From: a bacterium
GTDB lineage: Bacteria > Bacteroidota > Bacteroidia > Cytophagales > Cyclobacteriaceae
Length of the DNA stretch: 64,000 nt
Direction of reading: 5' to 3'
Assembly (NCBI GenBank): GCA_024743255.1
Contig: JANSWY010000015.1
Coordinates: forward strand, 19,027 to 83,026
This document shows, one piece after another, positions 1 to 9,219 of the stretch (position 1 is the first letter of the stretch; every line of letters starts with the position of its first letter). Under the pieces are notes generated by a model that was given only the letters and a program-made list of their open reading frames with translations, was not told the DNA's origin and made no database searches. A program made the position numbers and the translations under genes.

Positions 1-1
1 A

Positions 2-2350
2 TTTGACGGACATAATGTATTGAACTATGCAGCTGATGAAAGCTGGGGACCTAGAATTGATGGTACTCCTGTTAGACATTGGGATAGCTGGTTCCCAGGT
101 GATGAGTTTGGTCAGTTAAGACCTTTGGAAGCTAATCCTGATAACGTTAAGGATTTCTTCGAGACTGGTTTATCAGTTAATAACAACATTTCATTAACTG
201 GTGGTGGAGATAAGTCTACTTTCAGACTTTCTATTGGTGCACTAAACCAAGGTGGTGTTCTTCCTAACAGTGAGTTAGAGAAATATACTGCTGGATTCAA
301 CGGATCTTTAGAGCTTTCTGAGAAATTGACTGCTTCTGCAAGCATCAACTATGCGAATACTCAAGGTAAAGGTCGTCCTGCACTAGGTTATGGAACTGGT
401 CCTGTAAGTTCAATGAACCAGTGGTTCCAGAGACAGCTTGACATGGATAGACTTAAAGACTATACAAATGCTGACGGAACTCAAAGATTCTGGAATATCA
501 GAAATTCTCACATTGCTGCAGGAGAAACTCCTTCTCAGCCTCAGTACTGGAACAACCCTTACTGGGATCTATTCGAAAATGTTGCTACTGATAACAGGGA
601 TAGAATTTACGGTAACGTTGCTTTAAGCTACCAATTAATGGACAACCTTAAAGTGACTGGTTTCTTAAGAAACGACCAGTATACTTTGAGAATTGAAGAA
701 ATCGAAGCTTCTGGAGGATTGAATCTTGATTCTTACTCTTACAGCTTAGTAAACGGAAGAGAGAATAACTATGAAATGTTAGTTGAGCATCAATTGAAAT
801 TCGGTGACTTCTCTTTAAATAGTAATCTAGGTGGTAACATCAGAAAGAACTATTACACAAGATCTGATCAGGAAACTAATGGTGGTCTTTCTGTTGCTGG
901 ATACTATGATATCGCAGCTTCTATCGATAGACCTACTAACGATACAAGAAGAACTGAAAAAGAAGTTAGAAGTTTCTACTTGAGCACAAGCTTAGGTTAC
1001 AAAGACTTCTTGTACTTAGATCTTACTGGAAGACAAGACTGGTCTTCATCTTTACCTGCTAATAACAATGGATACTTCTATCCATCAGCTTCACTTAGTT
1101 TAGTATTCTCTGAGCTTGTTGATGCTGACTTCTTAAGCTTTGGTAAAATTAGAGCTAGTGCTGCACAGGTTGGTTCTGATGTTGATCCTTACAATATCTT
1201 CACAACTTACTCTGTAGGTAACCCTTACGGTGGTAACGCAGTATTGACTGTAAATGACAAGCTTTTCAATCAGGACTTGAGACCTCAGTTATCTAATAAC
1301 GTTGAGATTGGTGCTGACTTAAGATTCTTGCAAAACAGAATTGGAGTTGACTTCACTTACTACAAAAACAATGTTGAAGATCAAATTCTTGAGTTAACTG
1401 TTCCTGGAGCAAGTGGATATAGCACTGCAATTGTTAATGCTGGTGAGATTGAGTCTTCTGGAGTTGAATTAATGTTAACAGGTAGCCCTGTGAAGAATGC
1501 AAACTTCAACTGGGATGTTAACTTGAACTTTGCAAGAAACAGATCTCAGGTGATTTCACTTTCTGAAGGACTTGATAACAGAGAGCTTCAATTAGCACTT
1601 TCTGACAGATGGGGTGGTTTAAGAGTAAACGCTAGAGTTGGAGAAGATATGTTCTCTTTAACAGGTGGTGGATTTGCTACATTCCAGGCTGAAGATGCTG
1701 AAGGTAACCCAATCGATCACGAAAACAATGGAATGAGAATTGTTGACGAAGATGGATACTATCAATATGAGGCTAACAAAGATCTAGGAACTCTACTTCC
1801 TGATTTCACTGGTGGTCTTAGAAATACTTTCTCGTATAAAAACCTTTCTTTAAGTGTATTTATCGATTTCCAAAAAGGTGGAAAGTTCCACTCTATCACA
1901 AGAATGTTCAACGCTTACTCTGGTCTAGGTGCTGAGACTGTTGGAAACAACGATCTAGGTAACCCTGTAAGGGACCCTATCGCTGACGGTGGTGGAATCA
2001 GAGTTGATGGTGTTGATGCAAATGGTAACGCTTCTACTCACTATGTTGAGGCTCAGAGTTACTACTCTAACCTATTCGGTATCAACGAAAACTGGTTATA
2101 TGATGCTAGCTACATTAAGCTTAGAGAATTAAGATTAGGTTACAACTTACCTAGCTCATTGATTTCTAAGACTCCATTCAACAGAATTAGTGTTGCAGTT
2201 ATCGGTAAAAACCTTTGGTTGATGCATTCTAACGTTGATGGTATTGATCCTTCTGAGATTGGTGAAGGAGCTGCTGGATTCTCTGCTGTTGAAGGTGGTG
2301 TTCTTCCAGGTGTGAGATCAATCGGATTTAACGTGAATTTGGGACTTTAA
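2..2350 (+). CDS. SusC/RagA-family TonB-linked outer membrane protein, C-terminal 782 residues (5' end outside window)
   Basis: The frame is open from base 2, so the gene begins upstream of the window; the TTG at 20 is internal. The visible part is the end of the plug and the beta-barrel of a SusC/RagA transporter, the TonB-dependent half of a SusCD outer-membrane nutrient importer. It opens with the typical GPR.DG.PV...D stretch and the DNVKDFF.TGLS..N..SLTGG region. Alternating aromatic barrel strands follow, and it ends with the family-typical TSS-like close (GVLPGVRSIGFNVNLGL) carrying a terminal hydrophobic residue. The partner SusD gene starts 12 bases downstream, so the two are surely co-transcribed. 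The substrate cannot be read from the sequence. Codon use is strikingly regular and AT-ending, suggesting high expression. Confidence 0.95.
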   Translation, partial: FDGHNVLNYAADESWGPRIDGTPVRHWDSWFPGDEFGQLRPLEANPDNVKDFFETGLSVNNNISLTGGGDKSTFRLSIGALNQGGVLPNSELEKYTAGFNGSLELSEKLTASASINYANTQGKGRPALGYGTGPVSSMNQWFQRQLDMDRLKDYTNADGTQRFWNIRNSHIAAGETPSQPQYWNNPYWDLFENVATDNRDRIYGNVALSYQLMDNLKVTGFLRNDQYTLRIEEIEASGGLNLDSYSYSLVNGRENNYEMLVEHQLKFGDFSLNSNLGGNIRKNYYTRSDQETNGGLSVAGYYDIAASIDRPTNDTRRTEKEVRSFYLSTSLGYKDFLYLDLTGRQDWSSSLPANNNGYFYPSASLSLVFSELVDADFLSFGKIRASAAQVGSDVDPYNIFTTYSVGNPYGGNAVLTVNDKLFNQDLRPQLSNNVEIGADLRFLQNRIGVDFTYYKNNVEDQILELTVPGASGYSTAIVNAGEIESSGVELMLTGSPVKNANFNWDVNLNFARNRSQVISLSEGLDNRELQLALSDRWGGLRVNARVGEDMFSLTGGGFATFQAEDAEGNPIDHENNGMRIVDEDGYYQYEANKDLGTLLPDFTGGLRNTFSYKNLSLSVFIDFQKGGKFHSITRMFNAYSGLGAETVGNNDLGNPVRDPIADGGGIRVDGVDANGNASTHYVEAQSYYSNLFGINENWLYDASYIKLRELRLGYNLPSSLISKTPFNRISVAVIGKNLWLMHSNVDGIDPSEIGEGAAGFSAVEGGVLPGVRSIGFNVNLGL

Positions 2351-2362
2351 TCTTAGAGAAAA

Positions 2363-3802
2363 ATGAAATTGAAAAATATATTTTCGCTACTACTAGTAGT
2401 GGCATTCGCAGCTACATCTTGCGACGATTTTGAAGATCTGAATGTAGATCCAAATGAACCTTCATCTGCGCCTAACTCAACTTTATTAACAGGTGTATTT
2501 ACAGGGTCTGATGATGAAGTAGGAATTGATGACCTTTTAGGAGCTAATATTCCAGTACTTTATGTACAGCATCTTTCTGAAACTCAGTATACTGAGAGTT
2601 CTAGATATAATACGGTTCAATTCAATTTTAACGGATGGTACACTGGACCACTTGTTACTTTGAATCAAATTATTGAATCAAATACAAATGAAGCTACTTC
2701 AGCAGCTGCGGCTGCTTATGGGAGCAACAACAACCAAATTGCTGTTGCAAGAATCCTAAGAGCTTACATTTTCCACGTATTAACTGACAGATGGGGAGCG
2801 CTTCCTTACTCTGAGGCTCTTCAGGGAGCTACAGATTTTAGCCCTGCTTACGATTCTCAAGAAGATATCTATACTAATCTTCTTACAGAATTGAACGAAG
2901 CTACTGCTCAAATGGACGGTGGTGCTGGACCTGCTGGCGACATTTTGTTCAGTGGTAACATGGCAAGCTGGGCTCAGTTTGCAAATACATTAAGAGCTAC
3001 TATCGCAATGAGAATGTCAGGTGTTGCTGCTACAACAGCAAGAGCTGAATTCGAAGATGCAGTTTCTGATGGATTGATTACTTCTGATGTAATGTATGCT
3101 TTCCTTGCGGAAACAAATCACCAAAACCCTTGGTACGGTAGATTTATCACAAGAACTGATTATGCTATCAGTGAGACTCTTGTTGATTACATGGCTGCTG
3201 TTAATGACCCAAGACTTCCTGCATTTGCTGAGCCAGCGTTAGAAACTGGTACTTATGTAGGTATGCCATACGGTATTATCGACGCTGGGGACATTACTAA
3301 CAGTGCTGTTTCTTTCATCACTAGTGACATCATTAGCACTCAAGACGCTCCTTTAGCAATCTTCACTGTAGCTCAAACTGAGTTTATGTTAGCAGAAGCT
3401 GCTCTTAACGGATGGAATGTTTCTGGAACTGCTCAATCTCACTATGAAGCTGCAATTCAGGCTTCTATGGAGCAGTGGGGAGTTTATGATGCTGCTGCAT
3501 ATGCTGCTTACATTGCAGATCCGGGAGTTGCTTACAATGCTGCAAATGCAATGCAACTTATCGGTGAGCAAAAGTGGGTTGCTCTTTACCTACAAGGTTA
3601 TGAAGCATGGTCTGAGTGGAGAAGAACTGGTTACCCAGCTTTAACTCCTGCTCCAGATGCTGTTAACAATAGTGGTGAGATCCCAGTAAGACAAGGTTAC
3701 CCAAGTTCAGAAGCTGACTTAAATTCTGATAATTATGAGGCAGCTGTTCAAATGAATGGAGCTGATGGCCTTGACACCAGATTATGGTGGGATATGAACT
3801 AA
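2363..3802 (+). CDS. SusD/RagB-family (SusD-like_2 type) nutrient-binding lipoprotein
   Basis: 479 residues. A lipoprotein signal peptide ends at Cys20 (FAATSC), so the protein is anchored at the outer membrane, where SusD proteins form the lid over SusC and capture the ligand. The DLNVDPN motif just after the lipid anchor, followed by helical TPR-like segments (ARILRAYIFHVLTDRWGALPYSEAL) and a C-terminal W.EWRRTGYPAL stretch, is characteristic of the SusD-like_2 subgroup. That subgroup is often paired with transporters of peptides or unknown ligands rather than a defined polysaccharide. It follows the SusC gene by 12 bases and is followed by a hairpin terminator, so the two form a two-gene operon within what is visible. 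No glycosidase is linked to it here. Confidence 0.93.
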   Translation: MKLKNIFSLLLVVAFAATSCDDFEDLNVDPNEPSSAPNSTLLTGVFTGSDDEVGIDDLLGANIPVLYVQHLSETQYTESSRYNTVQFNFNGWYTGPLVTLNQIIESNTNEATSAAAAAYGSNNNQIAVARILRAYIFHVLTDRWGALPYSEALQGATDFSPAYDSQEDIYTNLLTELNEATAQMDGGAGPAGDILFSGNMASWAQFANTLRATIAMRMSGVAATTARAEFEDAVSDGLITSDVMYAFLAETNHQNPWYGRFITRTDYAISETLVDYMAAVNDPRLPAFAEPALETGTYVGMPYGIIDAGDITNSAVSFITSDIISTQDAPLAIFTVAQTEFMLAEAALNGWNVSGTAQSHYEAAIQASMEQWGVYDAAAYAAYIADPGVAYNAANAMQLIGEQKWVALYLQGYEAWSEWRRTGYPALTPAPDAVNNSGEIPVRQGYPSSEADLNSDNYEAAVQMNGADGLDTRLWWDMN

Positions 3803-3836
3803 TATGAAATAATAGTAGAATTATAAAAGTGAAAAG

Positions 3837-3866
3837 ACCAGGTGATGTTTGACACCTGGTTTTTTT
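3837..3866. terminator. Rho-independent terminator between convergent genes
   Basis: An 8-bp stem ACCAGGTG (3837-3844) pairs with CACCTGGT (3853-3860) across an 8-nt loop and runs into seven T residues on the plus strand. It ends the SusCD operon. The minus-strand lipoprotein gene converges from the other side and its stop codon lies in the T tract (3865-3867). The hairpin may therefore also slow minus-strand transcription, although its T tail in that direction is short. Confidence 0.85.
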
Positions 3867-4977
3867 ATTGCTCAAAATGTTCGTAACGGTATACTTTTAC
3901 CGATCCATTAACCTCGATTCCAAGCACAATTTCTTTATACGGCAGCCTCATGTCATAAAATGTTAATGGATAAGAGATGCGGTCCTGGTTCTCTCTGTAA
4001 TCACCATAAGGGTATTGTGAATAGTCCTGATCAAATCCAGTCTCAAAAGAGAGGATTGTTGCATCTTCAATAACCAGAGATTTTGCGGTTTCCCAATTAG
4101 TCTCAACAATATTGGTTCGGTCAAATGAAGCTCCCATTAACTCACCATGAATTCCCTTATTTAAAATTTGAGACCAGTACGTTTCAGTTTCCTGATCGTA
4201 CATCACAAGATTGTTATTGTATAGCAATCCAGAAACCCCGAAGCGTTCACTAGTGACACGGTCAATGAAACTTGTTGCTGTAAGCGGGCAGTGAGAAACA
4301 GTGAATGTTGTGTTTCCTACAGTGTGATTGACTATTTCATGCCAGTTAAGGACATTGATTGGGTAGATGTAAATTTCGTCATTAATCTTATTCAAAATAA
4401 CTAAGTCCTCATCAGATAGATCAATGTTGTCAATTAGGTCTTTTTTGCTAAATGATTGAAAAGTGGGATTGTCTAAAGACCTGATGGCATCTTTAAAGGT
4501 GCTTCTGAAAACCATCTCAGGGTTCACTAGCCATTCGGGATCTTCACCGTCAGATGGCAAAATTGATTTTGAGTCTTCATTAAAAAGTGTGACTTCAGCA
4601 TACATGCTTGATAAAGAAAACCAAAAGCCTTTTACTGCATGCAAAGGAATCAGTGACTCTCCAGATCTTGGTCCCGAAATCGCATTACCGAAGATATCCC
4701 ACTCTGTACCTTCCTGATCAACCAGAACTACTGGGAATTTGCTTATGACCATCTCAAAATCTAATAGAGTACCATCCTGCAATCTTCTGTTGAATGCAAT
4801 GAGTATGTCTCTTCGTTCATCTCCATAAATAATAACGGATGTGCTATTAATTTCATCTTCGATTATTCCAGCACTACTAATGACATTGTTGATAGGAGCT
4901 GACGGAGTTTCATCTTCATGTGAGCAGCTGAAGAATAATGGCAATGATAGAATTAATATGAAAGTTGAATATTTCAT
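3865..4977 (-). CDS. DUF3179 domain-containing lipoprotein
   Basis: 370 residues with a lipoprotein signal (LFFSC, Cys18). Residues about 200-300 match DUF3179: a YPINVLNWHEIVN segment, then SHCPLT (His229, Cys230), then FGVSGLLYNNNLVMYDQET and YWSQ with a glycine-rich tail. The biochemical role of DUF3179 is not established. The conserved His/Cys residues (H213, H218, H229, C230) could bind a metal or take part in redox chemistry, but this is inference. Its ATG overlaps the TGA of the upstream barrel gene by four bases (ATGA), which points to translational coupling and a shared function at the cell envelope. Confidence 0.85.
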   Translation of the reverse strand: MKYSTFILILSLPLFFSCSHEDETPSAPINNVISSAGIIEDEINSTSVIIYGDERRDILIAFNRRLQDGTLLDFEMVISKFPVVLVDQEGTEWDIFGNAISGPRSGESLIPLHAVKGFWFSLSSMYAEVTLFNEDSKSILPSDGEDPEWLVNPEMVFRSTFKDAIRSLDNPTFQSFSKKDLIDNIDLSDEDLVILNKINDEIYIYPINVLNWHEIVNHTVGNTTFTVSHCPLTATSFIDRVTSERFGVSGLLYNNNLVMYDQETETYWSQILNKGIHGELMGASFDRTNIVETNWETAKSLVIEDATILSFETGFDQDYSQYPYGDYRENQDRISYPLTFYDMRLPYKEIVLGIEVNGSVKVYRYEHFEQ

Positions 4978-5903
4978 AAAGTATATCTGAGGCTAAGAAT
5001 TAAACGATGAGTTGTTGTGAGCTGGAAGCCATTTAATGACCTGTATATAGGAATGTTTTCATTCACACTTATTGCCAGCTTTTTTGTGATGTCTGCACCA
5101 ATACCTGGAGTCAAACTAAGCCAAAAACCACCGGTGTTATTATTAAGATTTGAGTTTATTTCATCTTCATCAGCGACCCTTCCCCTTAGACCAAACGATG
5201 GTGTGAAAATCAATCCGCCGATCAGGAATTGGTCGTAGTATGTTGTGAAAAACTGCCAACTATTTCCAAATTTATATGAGCTAAAACTAGCGAAACTTGA
5301 AGATTCAGTATTGAATTGCCTAAATACTGAACCATCAACTTTAGCCTGCTTTCTTATGGCGAGTTGATGGTTAAACGAAGCAAATAAAATATAGTCAGTA
5401 GAGCCAGTTCCTGGCTGAAGTGTTGGTGGCAACACAAAGCCATCTGACCCTTCAATTTTGGTTTTGCCATTTCCCAATTTAATACCACCTCCAAGGCCAA
5501 TATTTGTACTATTAGTATTGATAATCGAGTATGATCCAGTAATCATTAAATCGCCTAAACCTGAGCTTTGATATCGTTGTTCACCACTAAAAGCGGTGAC
5601 TTCTTCATTGAGCCAAACATAGGGTGTTAATGCTGATATTGTGAAATTTTTAAACAACCCATAGCTAACTTGTAGCATTACTGTATGAGTGCTTCTAAAA
5701 TTTATGTTATTATCAAGTCTTTCTCCATTTTGAATTAGATCATCGAGGGAATTTAGATCGTATCTCAATTCTAGTTGAAGGCTTTTGGATTCAACGTTGT
5801 TAACGGACAAACTTCCAGTGAATGGAATACCTCCAGTACAACAGGATTGTGAATAGCAGTAATGTATCGACACAGTAAGTGCCAACATTAAAAAATTCCT
5901 CAT
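4974..5903 (-). CDS. putative outer-membrane beta-barrel protein with N-terminal CCTGG motif
   Basis: About 309 residues from the ATG at 5903. That start gives a clean signal peptide (MRNFLMLALTVS...CYS), whereas the upstream extension to 5939 has no hydrophobic start. Just after the predicted cleavage site is SCCTGG, an unusual paired-cysteine motif. The rest has alternating amphipathic strands (GLGDLMITGSYSI, NIGLGGGIKLGNG) ending in LILSLRYTL, as in outer-membrane barrels of the porin-like or phenol-degradation MetA-like type. I do not recognise a precise family. The four-base overlap with the DUF3179 lipoprotein gene suggests the pair acts together. Confidence 0.65.
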   Translation of the reverse strand: MRNFLMLALTVSIHYCYSQSCCTGGIPFTGSLSVNNVESKSLQLELRYDLNSLDDLIQNGERLDNNINFRSTHTVMLQVSYGLFKNFTISALTPYVWLNEEVTAFSGEQRYQSSGLGDLMITGSYSIINTNSTNIGLGGGIKLGNGKTKIEGSDGFVLPPTLQPGTGSTDYILFASFNHQLAIRKQAKVDGSVFRQFNTESSSFASFSSYKFGNSWQFFTTYYDQFLIGGLIFTPSFGLRGRVADEDEINSNLNNNTGGFWLSLTPGIGADITKKLAISVNENIPIYRSLNGFQLTTTHRLILSLRYTL

Positions 5904-6036
5904 AATAATCAAATGAAGAGATAATTCTCCAGAGCTCAAAATTGAAGTGGTCCTCAGATAGACAATCCTATTAAATTATCCTTAAAAACTATTGCATATA
6001 ACCGTTTCTAAGGCAATTCACCAATGTTTAGAAATT

Positions 6037-6066
6037 TTTGGTAATTATTGATTAATTAGTAATTTG
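6037..6066 (+). promoter_or_regulatory. candidate Bacteroidota promoter of the second SusC gene
   Basis: TTTG (6037-6040), a 19-nt spacer and TAATTTG (6060-6066) approximate the Bacteroidota -33 TTTG / -7 TAnnTTTG consensus, with one T missing in the -7 box. Transcription would start near 6073, which supports translation starting at the ATG at 6085. The in-frame TTG at 6064 lies inside the promoter and is unlikely to be a start. Confidence 0.5.
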
Positions 6067-6084
6067 AGTTATAATTCAAACACT

Positions 6085-9000
6085 ATGACCAAATACCTAG
6101 CCAGTGTCCTAATCCTATTTTTTTTAGGATTTTCAGCTTACGCTCAACGCACAATTTCAGGAGTAGTTAAAGGAGAAAATGATGTAATAGGCCTTGAAGG
6201 AGTCAGCGTCCAATTGAATGGTCAAACCATTGGGACGACAGACTTTGAAGGAGCATTTCAAGTGAATGTTCCAGAAGGCAATGTTACTCTGCTGTTTGTC
6301 CTGGATGGATATCAACCATTCTCATTTGACGTCACTTCTAATTCAAACATTCAAATCACTTTATCTAAGTCTGTAGGAGGGGGCACTTCGGATAACGTTC
6401 TTTCTGTGGGATACGGAACTCAATCCAAAGATGAATCTACCGGAAGTATTGCTTCCATTGAAAGTGAAGGATTGAGTGCTCAACCGGTTGTTTCATTGGA
6501 ACAAGCTAATCAGGGTAGAGCTTCAGGAGTTTTAGTCCAGAATACTGGTGGTGAGCTTGGAGCGGGGGCAAGTGTTAGGATTAGAGGGGGATCTTCCCTT
6601 ACTTCAAGTAACCAACCACTTTTCGTAGTTGATGGTGTTCCATTGACATCTGGAAGTCAATCAGATATTAATCCAAATAATATCAAATCTATAGAAGTAC
6701 TAAAAGATGCTTCAGCCACTTCTATTTATGGAGCTCGGGCAGCTAACGGAGTAATACTTATTACTACCAAGTCTGGTGCAAGCGGTAAAATGAAGGTGGA
6801 AATTGATTACCAATTTGGGGTAAGTGAAACTCCAAAAAGACTTGAGCTTTATGATTCAGATGATTTCTCAGCTCAGGCCCTTGAAAGATTGTTAAGAGAA
6901 AATCTAAATGATGGATTCATCAGGTTTTTCTTAAGTCTTGAAGGAGTGGATCTGGATGTTATTGATAATGTCTTAATCTCGATCAGCGATGAAAACCTAA
7001 GAAGTTGGTCGGAAGATCGTGTGATTACTTCAAACAATGGCTCTACAATTCCATTTGACAATACTGGGAGCGCCCTATTAGATGCACTTTTTAACGCATA
7101 TGACCTGGTAGATGGTCAATTCATTTATGAGACCGATTGGCAGGATCAGGTTTTTAGAAGTGGAATATCTCACAGGGCAAATCTGGGAATTTCTGGAGGT
7201 ACTGATGGATTCAATTATTTCGCAGGTGTCTCTTATTTTGATCAGGAGGGAATTGTAATTGGGAATGATTTTAATAGACTTAATGCTCAGGTAAATCTTG
7301 GAGCCGATTTGTCTGATAAATTGAAATTGACTCTGGCATTAACCGGCGCAACAAGTAAAAACAACAGACTAAATGACGGTTTTGACCTGGGACACCCACT
7401 AAAAGTACTGACCTTGCCACCGGGTGACGAGCCAGACCCTAATAATAGTTTTGATCTTAAAGTATCAGAAAAAGACTTCTTCTATAATCCACAAACTGAA
7501 ATAGAATTTTCTGAATTTCTGGAAGAGAGAAACCTGGTCATTGGAAACCTTGGGACTCAATATCAAATCTCTGATAAACTAAAAGCAAATGTTGATTTTG
7601 GTTTTGATATCTTGGATGAAAGAGTTGAAAGAAGGCAAGGGCCTGAAACCTTGGATGGAGTACCTAATGGTAGATCGAGATTGACCGAAGTTTCTGTACT
7701 TAACTACCTGGTTAATGGTTACCTTGAATACAGTACTGATTTAGATCGCTCAAAACTTCAGGTGCTAGTCGGTAGTTCTTACCAGAATTCTGAGACTTCA
7801 GTCGATTTTAGATTGGCAAGAGTAAATTCAATTTCTGATTTGGAGGCACTAGGTACGGATAGCCCAGAATTATTAAATAACGCTGTACCAGGATCTGCAA
7901 ATGCTTTATTATCTGCTTTCTCAAGAATCAATTATAATATTGACGAGAAATACCTATTCCAATTCAGCTCAAGGATAGATGGCTCTTCCAGGTTTTCTGA
8001 ATCTAACAGATATGGGTTCTTCCCTGCAGCTTCATTTGGATGGAACCTAAGTAATGAAGGATTTCTTGCTAACAATGGATTTATAGACCAATTAAAGTTT
8101 AAAGCTAGTTACGGAATCATTGGAAATACTCCGGATGACGATTTTTTGTATCAGGCTAATTTGTTTCAGGTGAAATATGGAGATCAGGTTGGTTTCAGGT
8201 TTGATAATGTAGCCAACAAAGATCTAAAATGGGAATCCACTGCTCAATTAGATGTGGGATTGGATTTTGCGATTTTGGATAATAGAATTGGGGGTTCAAT
8301 TGGATGGTACCAAAAAGAAACTTCTGATTTACTTTTCCCAAGGCCTATTACACCAACAAGTGGATTCAGTACTGTGATTGATAATATCGCCACAATGACC
8401 AACAAAGGATGGGAATTGACTTTAAGTACCGTGAATTTCCAGAACTCAAAGTTCAGTTGGGTAACTGAATTCAACATCACCAACAATACCAATGAAGTAA
8501 CAGACCTGGGTGGTCAAAATCTAATTATTGGTGTAAATGCCTATTTAGAGGGTCAACCGGCTTCAGTTTTCTACATGCCAAAATATTTAGGAGTTGATCC
8601 AAATACCGGAGCATCTCTTTATGACAATGGATTTGGTGGAGAGACCACAGATTATCAGGAAGCTTTCGAAAATGGTAGAATGGCCGTAGGTAATCCAAAC
8701 CCGGATTATTTCGGTGGAATCACAAATAGCTTGACTTACGGTAATTTCTCATTGAATTTCATATTCCAATTTGTTCAGGGAGTTGATATTTATAATCAAA
8801 CTGGTGAGGAAGTTGCTAACTCTGGTTATCTGGGACTTTCTCAGTTGAAAAGTCAGGTTGATCGATGGTATCAACCAGGAGATGTGGATGCGGCGAACCC
8901 AGTATTAAATGTAAATAGTGAACTGCCGGAACAATCCAGCAGATGGCTTGAAGATGGCTCCTACATTAGACTAAACAATATTTCTCTCTCTTATGAATTC

Positions 9001-9219
9001 CCAAGTGAGATGATGGACAGAATGCGGTTGTCGGGAATGAATTTGAGTGTAGGAGGACAAAACATTGTAACCTTCACAGATTACACAGGGTATGATCCGG
9101 ATGTGAATTATATAAGCGCAGGATCAGGAACGATAGGACAAAATTTAGTGAGGGGTATCGACAACTTCTCATTGCCTCAACCAAGAATTATTACAACAAC
9201 TTTAAAAATTAGATTCTAA
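6085..9219 (+). CDS. SusC/RagA-family TonB-linked outer membrane protein
   Basis: 1044 residues from ATG 6085. The order of parts is complete: signal peptide ending SAYAQ, a carboxypeptidase-regulatory-like Ig domain (about residues 22-100), a VGYGTQ segment, and the plug with the SusC signature VRIRGGSSL...PLFVVDGVPL and SIEVLKDASATSIYGARAANGVILITTK. A long 22-strand-type barrel follows, ending PRIITTTLKIRF with a terminal Phe. It imports an unknown ligand across the outer membrane using TonB energy. The SusD partner overlaps its stop codon by one base (TAATG), so translation is coupled. It is a different lineage from the partial SusC at the window start and is not a recent duplicate. Confidence 0.96.
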   Translation: MTKYLASVLILFFLGFSAYAQRTISGVVKGENDVIGLEGVSVQLNGQTIGTTDFEGAFQVNVPEGNVTLLFVLDGYQPFSFDVTSNSNIQITLSKSVGGGTSDNVLSVGYGTQSKDESTGSIASIESEGLSAQPVVSLEQANQGRASGVLVQNTGGELGAGASVRIRGGSSLTSSNQPLFVVDGVPLTSGSQSDINPNNIKSIEVLKDASATSIYGARAANGVILITTKSGASGKMKVEIDYQFGVSETPKRLELYDSDDFSAQALERLLRENLNDGFIRFFLSLEGVDLDVIDNVLISISDENLRSWSEDRVITSNNGSTIPFDNTGSALLDALFNAYDLVDGQFIYETDWQDQVFRSGISHRANLGISGGTDGFNYFAGVSYFDQEGIVIGNDFNRLNAQVNLGADLSDKLKLTLALTGATSKNNRLNDGFDLGHPLKVLTLPPGDEPDPNNSFDLKVSEKDFFYNPQTEIEFSEFLEERNLVIGNLGTQYQISDKLKANVDFGFDILDERVERRQGPETLDGVPNGRSRLTEVSVLNYLVNGYLEYSTDLDRSKLQVLVGSSYQNSETSVDFRLARVNSISDLEALGTDSPELLNNAVPGSANALLSAFSRINYNIDEKYLFQFSSRIDGSSRFSESNRYGFFPAASFGWNLSNEGFLANNGFIDQLKFKASYGIIGNTPDDDFLYQANLFQVKYGDQVGFRFDNVANKDLKWESTAQLDVGLDFAILDNRIGGSIGWYQKETSDLLFPRPITPTSGFSTVIDNIATMTNKGWELTLSTVNFQNSKFSWVTEFNITNNTNEVTDLGGQNLIIGVNAYLEGQPASVFYMPKYLGVDPNTGASLYDNGFGGETTDYQEAFENGRMAVGNPNPDYFGGITNSLTYGNFSLNFIFQFVQGVDIYNQTGEEVANSGYLGLSQLKSQVDRWYQPGDVDAANPVLNVNSELPEQSSRWLEDGSYIRLNNISLSYEFPSEMMDRMRLSGMNLSVGGQNIVTFTDYTGYDPDVNYISAGSGTIGQNLVRGIDNFSLPQPRIITTTLKIRF

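Noticed and set aside
4974..5939. Longer start at 5939 for the barrel protein
   Set aside because: It would put 12 polar and mixed residues in front of the signal peptide; the ATG at 5903 gives a clean signal.
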